Below the pieces are notes generated by a model. It did not search any database, had not been told where the DNA came from, and saw nothing but the letters and a program-made list of their open reading frames with translations. 64,000 nt of DNA from Lacrimispora algidixylanolytica (GTDB lineage Bacteria > Bacillota > Clostridia > Lachnospirales > Lachnospiraceae), in assembly GCF_003609635.1 (NCBI RefSeq), contig NZ_MCIA01000012.1, positions 1 through 64,000 on the forward strand. Direction: 5' to 3'. Made by a program: the position numbers and the translations under genes. Below, piece by piece: positions 43,512 through 52,512 of the stretch. Position 1 is the stretch's first letter. Each line of letters begins with the position of its first letter.

Positions 43512-43969
43512 AAATAGTATCCCTCCTTCCTCATTACCTCTCGAATGGTATCAGAGTGAATGCCAAGCTCCTGAAAGAGCCCAGCTAGTTCCTCCGGCAG
43601 ACGGTTCAAGATATCCGAGGCTAAAATAACAATAGCACCATCGCCGCAGATGATTTCCAGATCACTGTCGGCAGAAATCCCCGCCCCCTCCAGCACCTCT
43701 CCGGGAAGATTCAGACTGTCCTCATCCTCTGGTTCATCCTTCTCATCCAGCGTATCCTCCTCCGGCAGAGCGCACAGTGGTATGGCAACTTCAATCCCTG
43801 CCTGCGTAAGTAAAAGAAGTGGAGCTGCATCATCTCCCCTGGATGCAAGCACCACTTCAACCTGTTCACCAGGGGTAAGTCCGGCAGGAATCACAGGAAT
43901 AGTCAGAAGCCCATGGTGGTCGACTGCCGCTTTTGTTTTCATAATTTTCAAAATAAGTTCCTCCTTCAT
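43508..43969 (-). CDS. AbrB-like two-part protein
   Basis: The 153-aa acidic protein has two halves that each look like divergent swapped-hairpin domains. The first is AAVDHHGLLTIPVIPAGLTP with GEQVEVVLAS. The second is LNLPGEVLEGAGISADSDLE with ICGDGAIVIL. An acidic linker (EEDTLDEKDEPEDED) separates them. The gene overlaps the AbrB gene by 4 nt, so the two could act together. The relationship is inferred from pattern only. Confidence 0.55.
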   Translation of the reverse strand: MKEELILKIMKTKAAVDHHGLLTIPVIPAGLTPGEQVEVVLASRGDDAAPLLLLTQAGIEVAIPLCALPEEDTLDEKDEPEDEDSLNLPGEVLEGAGISADSDLEIICGDGAIVILASDILNRLPEELAGLFQELGIHSDTIREVMRKEGYYL

Positions 43970-43984
43970 ATTTGTTTTTTCCGG

Positions 43985-44917
43985 TTAAGACTCACTGAAA
44001 AATAGTTCAGGATCAAAAAGATTCATTTGTATTGGCCTATCCCTCAGCCGTTCCCCGGTGTCATAGTTGGATATGAATACCTCCGCGTATTCACTTCCGT
44101 TGTCATAGCGCTGTGCCAGATTGTTAAGACGTCTGACGGCTTCTATATGAAAGTCCTGGTACAGTTCCCGGATAAATTTGCAGTCATTGTAGCTGACCAA
44201 AAACTTACCCTTGCAGACTGTCAGCGTATCCCGCAAGCGATAATGATCTTCCTTTCTGAACTCTACCGTATAATGTCCTTCTGTCTGGTAGTAGGGAGGG
44301 TCACAGTAAATAAAGGCATTCTCCCGGTCGTACTGCCGGATGAGATCTTCAAAGTCCTTGTTTTCAATGACAGTGTCCCTTAAACGAATGTTGGCTTGCC
44401 AGAGCAGATGGAAGGTCTTTCGAATATCAAAAGGCTGACAGCCGAAGCTGGTACAGCCGCTCCCATAGCTGTAGCGAATGAGCTTAAAAAAGGCAGCGGC
44501 ACGCTTGACATCATTCATTACCGCATGCTCCGTTAGAATCTGCTGTATGTCCTTATAATCAGGTGGAGGTAGGTGACGCTCAGCAAGATCCAGCTCCTTT
44601 GAAAGATACTCGCTGGTGAATTCCTTCTTTGAGAGATACCTGCGCAGTACACTAAATTCATCCCGGCTGTTCAGCGGCAAAAAGTTCAGCTCCCGAACTA
44701 GGTCAAGAGTCTGTTCCTTTGCACACTTAAATAAATTTGCCAGGTCGGAGTTGAAATCGTTATACACCTCCATGGCAGTATCCATGGGGCGCCCAAACAA
44801 CACCCAGCCACCACCGCCGAAAACCTCAATGTAACGTCCAAACTCTTTGGGCATTCGCTGATAAATCAACTCTCGCAATGCCTTCTTTCCGCCCACCCAG
44901 CTGATAATGCTGTTCAT
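43985..44917 (-). CDS. Dam-type DNA adenine methyltransferase
   Basis: The 310-aa enzyme methylates N6 of adenine in DNA with S-adenosylmethionine. Visible motifs are SWVGGKKALRELIYQRMP and YIEVFGGGGWVLFG at the N terminus and the catalytic IYCDPPYYQTEGHY near residue 200, in the alpha-group order. No restriction gene is nearby, so it is a solitary methylase. In an ICE it could protect incoming DNA from host restriction or affect replication timing. The recognition site cannot be read from the sequence. IQMNLF occurs near its end. Confidence 0.92.
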   Translation of the reverse strand: MNSIISWVGGKKALRELIYQRMPKEFGRYIEVFGGGGWVLFGRPMDTAMEVYNDFNSDLANLFKCAKEQTLDLVRELNFLPLNSRDEFSVLRRYLSKKEFTSEYLSKELDLAERHLPPPDYKDIQQILTEHAVMNDVKRAAAFFKLIRYSYGSGCTSFGCQPFDIRKTFHLLWQANIRLRDTVIENKDFEDLIRQYDRENAFIYCDPPYYQTEGHYTVEFRKEDHYRLRDTLTVCKGKFLVSYNDCKFIRELYQDFHIEAVRRLNNLAQRYDNGSEYAEVFISNYDTGERLRDRPIQMNLFDPELFFSES

Positions 44918-44921
44918 TTAT

Positions 44922-45125
44922 TCACCTGCCTTTGCTGCGGCGGTTGATCGCATCAACATCCGTTTTCATACAGGTTCCATCCGGACTCCAGCAGATGAAA
45001 CCGACATGGGGGTAAGGGCAGCCTTCACAGCGTGAGAGATCCTGTGGAAGTGAGACACCATAGCGTTTGGGCAAACTGGTTGCTTCCGCACCTTTTCTTT
45101 CTGTTGGCTTTGTATTTTGATTCAT
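44922..45125 (-). CDS. Small four-cysteine protein
   Basis: The 67-aa protein starts at the ATG at 45125 after AAAGGAGTGC. Its C-terminal half has CEGCPYPHVGFICWSPDGTC, two cysteine pairs that could bind zinc. It lies 5 nt before the methylase gene and is the first intact gene of the accessory operon. I do not recognise a named family. Confidence 0.6.
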   Translation of the reverse strand: MNQNTKPTERKGAEATSLPKRYGVSLPQDLSRCEGCPYPHVGFICWSPDGTCMKTDVDAINRRSKGR

Positions 45126-45149
45126 GCTTTGCACTCCTTTCGAGGAAAA

Positions 45150-45186
45150 TAAAAAAGGCGCCATCTTTTTTTCAAAGACAGCGCCC
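45150..45186 (-). terminator. Terminator upstream of the Cys-rich gene
   Basis: GGCGC(TGTCTTT) pairs with (AAAGAT)GGCGCC and is followed by TTTTTT on the minus strand. Confidence 0.75.
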
Positions 45187-45212
45187 ATTTTTTATTATGT
45201 TGTTAAGGTGGT

Positions 45213-45258
45213 AAAAAAAAAGAGCGTCCCTCAGTTTCTATTGAAACCAAAGAACGCA
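45213..45258 (-). terminator. Terminator of the broken accessory gene
   Basis: GCGTTC/GGACGC and inner GGTTTC/GAAACT pairs form a long interrupted stem, followed by TCTTTTTTTT on the minus strand. Confidence 0.65.
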
Positions 45259-45288
45259 AATTTATTTATTTTCAGTAGGTGAAACTGG

Positions 45289-45583
45289 TTATCCAAGCTG
45301 TATACCTGACATCTGCTGCCCCTGTTCCAGCTCATCCAGCGTTAAGATACTCCAGTCGAAGTTTCACCTCTGTTCGAAGCCTTCTCCAACCTCCATCAGC
45401 AGCCTGACCAATGATTATCTCATTAAGCAGCTGAAGTTCTTCCGCGGTCAGTTTCCCGCTTACCCGACACTCAACTACTCTCATATACTCTGAGTTGCAG
45501 TATTGACCAGTTTTACATAGACCAACTTCAGCAATATCTTATACAACTATTCTAAGAAAAAATTTTGAATTTTTATGATCCAT
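45289..45583 (-). pseudogene. Broken small accessory gene (stop and frameshift)
   Basis: From an ATG at 45583 the minus strand reads 14 codons to a TAA. The same frame then continues as DIAEVGLCKTGQYCNSEYMR, VSGKLTAEELQLLNEIIIGQ and on to TEVKL. Near 45357 the protein-like sequence shifts frame to FDWSILTLDELEQGQQMSGIQLG and stops at 45289. Both parts look coding and together would give a protein of ~95 aa ending in the shared element tail. The ATG at 45484 could start a 50-aa remnant. Confidence 0.55.
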
Positions 45584-45704
45584 GTTTAGTTCACTCAGTT
45601 ATCCTTTTCATTGTAAACTATACAATAACCATTGTATCAAATGGAAATACCCTATGGATTAGAAAAAGCATCTCGACGGATAGTGAAAAACCTTTTCTCG
45701 TTTC

Positions 45705-46562
45705 TTATGTTATTAATTTCAAGCTATTTATAAAATTATCTCTTTTTTTCTCCCATCTTACATCAGTAATAGTGGGTAAGTCAAATTCTTCTAACAAGGT
45801 GTCTTTTAGCTGACCTAATCTTTCTTTTACATCTGCTTGGTCATTGTCTAATTTTAAACCGATTTTACGCGGATTAATTGCTCCTTTTATTTCTATAAAA
45901 TTGAAACCTGGAAGTAAAACAGTTGTAAACTTACTCTGCAATACCCAAGCTGCCCCCATTTCATTCATACAGGCAACACTTTTATAATAATTTTCAGATA
46001 AAACAAATATTACATACACATTATATTCATTAAATTGCCTTTTCAAATATTCATAAATATCTTCATCTAATGGGATACCAAATCCTGGTACAGAAGTACA
46101 AAATATTTGATTTTCGTTTAGGCCAATTGCCTCTAATAGTTCAACAAATAATGATACATAATTTTTATCTAGAGTTGCATGGCTAACGAAAACTTTCGGA
46201 CTTCTTAGTATCATTCTATGCCCCACCTTTGTTTTATTATTTCTCGAGAACGTTTGAGAAGGGTAATATTTGTCAATATTCTTGAAAATAGCAATTAAAC
46301 CACCTGTTAGTTCATTAAATGAGCGTTCATCTTTCCAACCATTAAAATCCTGTTTTAATGCTACTAAAGTATTCCAAATAAACTTATCTTTCGTTCGGTC
46401 ATATATATCTTGCAATTCAAATTGCAATTCCTGCTTCCATGTAGAAAATTCAGAAGTATCATAGATAATATTGTTGCTTGGAATTCCATTTTCGCCACAT
46501 ATATGAAAATTTAATTTTATGGTATCAATTTGTTGTATCAACTCCAATAAATCACTTTTCAT
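45705..46562 (-). CDS. TIR-domain protein, probable NAD-cleaving defense effector
   Basis: The 285-aa protein has a helical N-terminal ~115 residues of unknown type and a C-terminal TIR domain. The domain shows PKVFVSHATLDKNYVSLFVE at 122-141, GIPLDEDIYEYLKRQF, and the catalytic-type Glu at residue 201 in ACMNEMGAAW. Bacterial TIR proteins of this sort degrade NAD+ or make signal nucleotides during phage infection. GAGGTGAG precedes the ATG. A KAP-type NTPase gene lies 255 bp upstream on the same strand and may be its sensor partner. Base composition is AT-rich. Confidence 0.85.
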   Translation of the reverse strand: MKSDLLELIQQIDTIKLNFHICGENGIPSNNIIYDTSEFSTWKQELQFELQDIYDRTKDKFIWNTLVALKQDFNGWKDERSFNELTGGLIAIFKNIDKYYPSQTFSRNNKTKVGHRMILRSPKVFVSHATLDKNYVSLFVELLEAIGLNENQIFCTSVPGFGIPLDEDIYEYLKRQFNEYNVYVIFVLSENYYKSVACMNEMGAAWVLQSKFTTVLLPGFNFIEIKGAINPRKIGLKLDNDQADVKERLGQLKDTLLEEFDLPTITDVRWEKKRDNFINSLKLIT

Positions 46563-46817
46563 CTGTTCTCACCTCACCATTGCTCATTATTAATAAATAG
46601 AAATAGTTAAAAATAAGAGTATCTCTTTTGTGTTATCTTTTAATATTTATATATCATTTAAGGCGTGATTGGGTCTTGACGTAGCGTTATTATTCCCGGC
46701 CAACTGGACAATGAACTTCTCTTTATTGCCCTCTATTGTACTCATAACCTATTTATCAAGATTACATAACGCTAAGGACTACGCCCGTGACCATCTTTAT
46801 TATATATTGATGAAATA
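46563..46817. other. Gap between the KAP NTPase and TIR genes
   Basis: Its 255 bp hold no convincing gene. AGCGTTA (~46684) and TAACGCT (~46768) form a widely spaced inverted repeat. A TIR promoter should lie here, but I see no clear -35/-10 pair. Confidence 0.4.
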
Positions 46818-49664
46818 TTACTTCAACCTCTCCTTTGCATATTCCTTAATCTTATAAATCCTAATCGTGTTCCAGAGCCAATTATCTCCTTGTTTTTCTC
46901 GTACATCAGGAATTTTCTGTTCTACATGAAAAAATAAAGCATTCATTTTTTTTGCTACTTCTATTTCAATATTATCAAATAATGGATCTGCCTCTAAAAC
47001 TCTTCTTTCTGTTTGAAACATGAACTCCGTTACAAGTGTTGGTATCGCCTCTTTTTCTATATTGTTATCTATTAATTTATCCAAATAATCACATGCAATA
47101 TTCCATGAATCTTTACTGCTCCATGTCTCTCTTTCTATAGACAGATTTGTTAAGTTAAAATAACCTCTATCAAAAGACTCTAAAACTTTTTTTTCTTCCC
47201 ATATTCTTAAAATATTATATGAGTAGAGTGCTTGATCCAAAATATGAAATACAACTTCTTTGATATCGAAATACTGTGGTTGGCAAAATTCTTTTTTCAC
47301 CATTGAAATAAAGTTAATTAAAGTTTCTGCGTTGCTATTTCCTTTTACAAACCCCTCCAAAGGATATTTATAAAGAAGTTTTAATATATTATCGCTATAT
47401 GTATCTACGCTATATACATATTCAGGAAAGTAATTATCAATATCTTTAAACATCAGTTTTAGAACACTTTTTAAATTTGCATACCCATAGAAAATTGCTT
47501 GCTTCTCTATGCTTTGTACCTCGTTTTTTATAAAAAGCAAATCTTTATCTAAGATTTTTTTATTTTCTACTGTCTCACTAATAATTTTTTTAATCTCATG
47601 ATGCACTGATTCAAGATTAGTATCATGAATAATTGGAGCCATAGTAACATTAGAGATCAATGCCTTTATTGCCTCAACTCTATTTCTATTATCTCGAAAT
47701 TGGTTCTTTTTAAGATATTCTAACACCACTTCATAATAATTTAAATTTTTCGTAAAACTAATCCCTTCTTGTATGTAATCAATTAAATAATTTTCTTTAA
47801 GGTCTTTTTTTTCAAGATCATTAATAATAATTTGATGCCTACTCTTATCAAAAGTCAAATCAATTGCATACAATTTAAAAACCAACAGATCCAAAAGTCC
47901 TTTTTCAATTTCATTTGAATCCATACTATAATTAGAAAGTACTACAGAAGTTATATCATTCTCCTTCACCATTTCATATATTTGAAAATTACCTGTATTA
48001 ACCAACTTTTCATACTCTTCATTCAAAAAACACTTTAAAAATGAAATTTCAAAGATATCAACAGTCCAATTACCTTTTGTGAATTCATTTTTTTGGTATT
48101 CAGGATTAGAAAACCAATTATGGAATACAACTGTTAACACATTTTCTATATCCTGCATAAAACGTCTAATTTTCCTTGGATTTCCGGTTCGCTGATGTAC
48201 CTGGCTCACGGTGGCTTGTAATTTTCTTATTCTTTTATTTATTTCTAATTCACTTTCTTTACTAATGTTATCAACATGTAAATTATTTATATTATTTTCC
48301 AAATCACTTTCTATGCGTTTATTAATGTTTTGATAATAATTTAAAAACTTATTTTTCATTTCATCAATCAAATTACAAAAATCCAAATTTTTTCCCAGCT
48401 TAAAATCATCATTCAAAAATGAATTAGAAATATCAATATAAATTTCTTGAAATGATAAGGCATATAATTCTATATGATAATTTATATATTTTTCAATAAA
48501 GTTTTTATTAAGATATTTAGTCTGAAAAGCTTTATAATCTACTAAAAAAATAGTTACACAATTTTTCAAACATACACACTCACGTATAACTTCAAAAATT
48601 TTCTCTCTTTCTTTTGGATTTAGTCGATCCAAATTATCTACTATGATATATATTTTTTTCTTAGTTAATCCGTAAAATACCTCTAATTTTTGATTTAATA
48701 AATCCTTTTTTTCCTTATATCCAGATTCATTGTCTTCAAAAATAGTCCTAATAAGATTTGCTGCAAATTCATTTCCCGTTCCCTCTATCATATCAGCTGC
48801 TTTATTAAAATATGAACGTATAAAAATATTCCTTTTTATACATATTCGGTTTTTTTCAAATATATCTTCTATTTGTTTTGCAATATCTTCCAACATTTTT
48901 CTTGGTTTTGCTTTAAAGCCGCCTTCCACCCAAACAAATTCAGCATTTTGAATCTTTTTTTCAAAAACATTAATAAAACTACTTTTTCCACTCCCCCACA
49001 CACCTGATATCATGACTGCAAAGGAATCATTCCCGATAGCCTCCACAGTATGGCAAAAACTTTTTAATTGTGTTTTTCTTCTAGAGAACAAATCCGCTTC
49101 ATCCATAATTGGAACATCTTTTCTTTGTCCACATTTACCTGCAGCTGCTTTTTCCTTCCCTTCTGCAATGCCTTTTATCCATTCAGAAATACAGTTAAAC
49201 GTAATAGCCAATATTACCGCTGCAATCATTTCAATACCATCTAAACGGTTCATGAGCATTAATAAGAACACTTCTGCCAAAATTAAACTATGAAAATATA
49301 AAAAGACTCTACCAACTGACTCCTCTTTGCTGTTAACATATAAAACACTTTCAACAATATAAGACGCTACAATTATGACACTTACTAAACAAAATACAAA
49401 AGCAGGCATATAATTAATAGTAAATGATATTTCTAAACCACTAAATTGTAATACCATCCCCATTGTAATTATAAAAAATATGAAGGCTAAATTTTTTTTT
49501 GCAATCTTATTGAATCTAGTTAAATCAATTCTCTTCTCAACATACAATCCTCCCATTATTCCGATACCTAAAATGCAAATACAAATTAATATCTGTAGTC
49601 TATTTGAAAAATAAATACCAAAGCATTTTTCTAAATTTAAAATTTCTATAATATTCTTATCCAT
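46818..49664 (-). CDS. Membrane KAP-family P-loop NTPase
   Basis: The 948-aa protein has about four N-terminal membrane segments (residues ~22-160) followed by a KAP-type NTPase. Walker A is GVWGSGKSS at 221-229 and Walker B is IYIIVDNLDRL at 338-348. A long helical C-terminal region of ~450 residues may be a sensor. KAP NTPases are membrane-linked STAND-like ATPases, some of which act in phage exclusion. A clear site (GGGAGTGAGGGAG) precedes the ATG. It lies upstream of the TIR gene on the same strand, making a two-gene unit plausible. Confidence 0.88.
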   Translation of the reverse strand: MDKNIIEILNLEKCFGIYFSNRLQILICICILGIGIMGGLYVEKRIDLTRFNKIAKKNLAFIFFIITMGMVLQFSGLEISFTINYMPAFVFCLVSVIIVASYIVESVLYVNSKEESVGRVFLYFHSLILAEVFLLMLMNRLDGIEMIAAVILAITFNCISEWIKGIAEGKEKAAAGKCGQRKDVPIMDEADLFSRRKTQLKSFCHTVEAIGNDSFAVMISGVWGSGKSSFINVFEKKIQNAEFVWVEGGFKAKPRKMLEDIAKQIEDIFEKNRICIKRNIFIRSYFNKAADMIEGTGNEFAANLIRTIFEDNESGYKEKKDLLNQKLEVFYGLTKKKIYIIVDNLDRLNPKEREKIFEVIRECVCLKNCVTIFLVDYKAFQTKYLNKNFIEKYINYHIELYALSFQEIYIDISNSFLNDDFKLGKNLDFCNLIDEMKNKFLNYYQNINKRIESDLENNINNLHVDNISKESELEINKRIRKLQATVSQVHQRTGNPRKIRRFMQDIENVLTVVFHNWFSNPEYQKNEFTKGNWTVDIFEISFLKCFLNEEYEKLVNTGNFQIYEMVKENDITSVVLSNYSMDSNEIEKGLLDLLVFKLYAIDLTFDKSRHQIIINDLEKKDLKENYLIDYIQEGISFTKNLNYYEVVLEYLKKNQFRDNRNRVEAIKALISNVTMAPIIHDTNLESVHHEIKKIISETVENKKILDKDLLFIKNEVQSIEKQAIFYGYANLKSVLKLMFKDIDNYFPEYVYSVDTYSDNILKLLYKYPLEGFVKGNSNAETLINFISMVKKEFCQPQYFDIKEVVFHILDQALYSYNILRIWEEKKVLESFDRGYFNLTNLSIERETWSSKDSWNIACDYLDKLIDNNIEKEAIPTLVTEFMFQTERRVLEADPLFDNIEIEVAKKMNALFFHVEQKIPDVREKQGDNWLWNTIRIYKIKEYAKERLK

Positions 49665-50482
49665 ACTCCCTCACTCCCAATATCATTATTCAATTATTAT
49701 AACAAACTTTTATCCTTTTCACCACTCTATCCTTTATATCATATTTAATACTTATAAAAAAACGGTTTAAGAATGCAATGAATTTTAATTTAGCTTCAAT
49801 GTATGGAGCTGCTTTTGAATCACAGAGAACCAATCCTCTCCAGGGATAAGAGTAAGAATACGTCCATTATCCTAATCCATGGTAGCCTAAGTTAATCCGA
49901 ATGACATACATTGAGCACCTCCAAGACCTTTTTGGGTATGCTTTTAAAGTCTATAATGATAATGCTCGAGCTTAGCTGTCACCTATAATTAAAGGGAATA
50001 TGGACCTCTTTCAGAATGCTGTAATGTTCCTTTGAAATTTTTTTAGCTCCCAGATCAATCACACCTTATGGAGTTAGAAAGAAGTTTCCCAATGCTCACC
50101 AGATGACTAAAGGTCAAGTGATACGATGCCAAGTACAATATTTCCAGTATTGCGTCCCGCATAATGACCGGTGGCTCTAAGAATTCAAGGCTATCATCCA
50201 GATACTTCGTGTCATAGGTTTCCACAAGAGTATCTTGTGACATTCTTAGTACCTCACTAGTGTAGGACGCACCCTCTGGGTTGCAGGACTGATCCAGTTT
50301 TACAAAGCTAAGCGGCGACAATATCATATTCATCTGTTCTATGAGAAGAAAGTGTTTTGTAAATCTTTACTGTTCATGTTGGTTTTTTCATTTAATTGTT
50401 TTTTATCTATAATAAAAAATCATAAAAAAGAGAAGTATCATCTCCTTTTGAGAAAATACTCCTGATTTTTATTCTTATTAAT
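49665..50482. other. Gap with a possible gene fragment
   Basis: About 820 bp. A 92-aa minus-strand frame at 50055-50333 (ending FSHLVSIGKLLSNSIRCD) has no good ribosome binding site and may be a fragment. Reverse-strand stretches near 49880 also look like decayed coding sequence. I recognise no family. On the minus strand TATAAT near 49697-49702 could be the -10 of the KAP gene. Confidence 0.4.
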
Positions 50483-52303
50483 TTAGAATGGAATTTTCTT
50501 TAATTCTTCCATGCACTTATCTTCTGTATATCCCATGTTTCCAAGAATTTTATACTCCGCAATTTTACGAAGTCCACCCACATATCTACACAAAACCATT
50601 TCCTGTCGAGATGACACTCTTACATTTATCAGACACTCTTTGACGATTTTCAACTTAGTAATTGCATCAACATCATTTATACACCCTACACAATTCCATG
50701 TCGCACTGGTAATATTACTATCTCTCAATGCTTTCCTATACGGTTCATTTCTGTACCTCTCGTCCTTATCTAGGATATTAGCAAGAATTCTATCCGCTAA
50801 AATTGACTCTTCAATCAACATTGTTCTGGCAGGTCTTTCCTCCCAAGGATGTGCTCCAACACCTAGTCCACGATCTGCTCTAATGCTGGCTGTCAGTTTT
50901 TTATGCACATACTTGATAATAATCTGCTGCCATTCCTCTGGATATTCCGCAGCTGTAAAAGATGAAAAATAATTATCCAAGTTACTGCTTTCCATAGAAT
51001 ATGCATAGTCCAGATCGTTATGGAACCTGTAATTATCTTTTGTCATAACTCTATCATGTTGTTCTGCCATTACCTGCTCAACAGAATAATCCATCTCCCC
51101 TACAGCAAGTTCGTGCGCTGGAATATTCCTCATGATGTTAAGAGTGAATTCCTCCGCCTGTCCCCCAAGTTCTGAGACTATTTTTTTTAACTCCTTATCT
51201 ATACCACTTTCATCTTCCGGTTTGAATGCTTCTAAAAATTTTTCTTTTATATCTTCAAGAAATAGTTCTTCTGGAAGAATAATTTCATCCGGATCCATTG
51301 TTGGAAAAAGTATGCAGTGGCTTGATGGATCCAATACATCTAATCCTGTAGATATAATGTTTCCTTTAAGATCCTTAAACAACTCGCTGTATGCAGCCAT
51401 ATCTTTACGTATTGCTAATCGTGCGTCTTCATATTTTTTCTTTGTAATAAAGACACCTTCTTTCTTATACAAAAACACAACTTTGCTGGTTGCAACATCT
51501 GCTTTAATCTCTGTCACAACTTTACGTAGTGTCTGTGACTCATCTCCATTATCCGGTTTTACTAAAAACAAATAAATATCAGATTTAGCAATTTTGTTTG
51601 CCTCTATATTACCAGAAACGCCTGGCGTATCCACAATCTCAACACTCCCAAGGCCACACTCTCTGAGAATCTCTTTACAAAAAACACTCGGTCTCTGAAA
51701 AGTGTCAATATATGTATTACTGTTCTTCCGATTCGGGTGTCCTTCTTCTACTGTTCTAATTTCCCTAATGACACGCTCAATCTCATTCATCTTCTCGATA
51801 TCATCCTGTAAATAGGTGTGGTCAACCAGAGTAGATACTCTCTCTTTTAATTCCCTAAGCTCGTCATCTCCATCATCTGACTGATAAATACTATTGAAAT
51901 CAGTATGAAATATATAATTCTCCAATGTGATATACTCAGAGATCTTTACATAAATCGGGCAAGCAGTTTTATCACTGTTATTACCACAAAATAAATTAAC
52001 AAAGCCTGTTCTATCAAATACGAATCTTGAATTAAAAAACGACTTTCCACCACGCGCTCGTCCAATTATTGCAATGCGCTTTGAAGACATGTTACCTGTT
52101 GAGATCACATCGTATTCATCATCGAATTTCTTTTGAAGGTATGTAACAATATCCTCCGCTTTCCATATTGGACCAGCAGACGTCTCAGTATATGGAGCAG
52201 GGAACTTTGAATCACGATTCCTCCAATTTGAAACGTTGCTATTACTAGTCCCACAAAATTTTGCTACATCGCTTAATGCTAACAATTCCTTTTCAATAAT
52301 CAC
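50483..52303 (-). CDS. HTH-GTPase fusion, dynamin-like
   Basis: I choose the GTG at 52303 (606 aa) because GGGAGGGG lies 7 nt upstream; an ATG at 52351 has no site and lies in the operator. The first ~40 residues are a helix-turn-helix (LSDVAKFCGTSNSNVSNWRN). A P-loop GTPase follows: GRARGGKS at ~81-88, the metal motif VEIVDTPGVSGN and a possible base-specificity region VVFLYKKEG. The C-terminal ~250 residues are helical. The size suggests a dynamin-like or other large GTPase. Fusion to a DNA-binding domain is unusual. Confidence 0.75.
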   Translation of the reverse strand: MIIEKELLALSDVAKFCGTSNSNVSNWRNRDSKFPAPYTETSAGPIWKAEDIVTYLQKKFDDEYDVISTGNMSSKRIAIIGRARGGKSFFNSRFVFDRTGFVNLFCGNNSDKTACPIYVKISEYITLENYIFHTDFNSIYQSDDGDDELRELKERVSTLVDHTYLQDDIEKMNEIERVIREIRTVEEGHPNRKNSNTYIDTFQRPSVFCKEILRECGLGSVEIVDTPGVSGNIEANKIAKSDIYLFLVKPDNGDESQTLRKVVTEIKADVATSKVVFLYKKEGVFITKKKYEDARLAIRKDMAAYSELFKDLKGNIISTGLDVLDPSSHCILFPTMDPDEIILPEELFLEDIKEKFLEAFKPEDESGIDKELKKIVSELGGQAEEFTLNIMRNIPAHELAVGEMDYSVEQVMAEQHDRVMTKDNYRFHNDLDYAYSMESSNLDNYFSSFTAAEYPEEWQQIIIKYVHKKLTASIRADRGLGVGAHPWEERPARTMLIEESILADRILANILDKDERYRNEPYRKALRDSNITSATWNCVGCINDVDAITKLKIVKECLINVRVSSRQEMVLCRYVGGLRKIAEYKILGNMGYTEDKCMEELKKIPF

Positions 52304-52328
52304 TGCAATACCCCTCCCGTTAACTTTA

Positions 52329-52368
52329 TTCACTTTCACTGTGAACTTCATTCACATCGAATGTGAAT
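52329..52368 (-). promoter_or_regulatory. Operator repeats of the HTH-GTPase gene
   Basis: ATTCACAT-CGA-ATGTGAAT (52350-52368) begins 3 nt downstream of the -10 box. TTCAC-T-GTGAA (52335-52345) and a TTCAC half-site (52329-52333) follow. The repeats span the likely transcription start and leader, where a repressor would block initiation. The gene's own N-terminal helix-turn-helix is the obvious candidate. Confidence 0.75.
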
Positions 52369-52370
52369 AT

Positions 52371-52399
52371 AATATACATCAGAGAATGGTATATGTCAA
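52371..52399 (-). promoter_or_regulatory. Promoter of the HTH-GTPase gene
   Basis: On the minus strand TTGACA (52394-52399) and TATATT (52371-52376) are separated by 17 nt, a near-consensus vegetative promoter. Confidence 0.8.
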
Positions 52400-52512
52400 T
52401 CCCCGAAAATAAATATACCTGACAAATATAGCTGCACTTTTACAACCATATCTATCAGGCACTTAGTGAATACCAGTAGTCACATATTAATATTACTAGA
52501 TAAAAACAAAAA

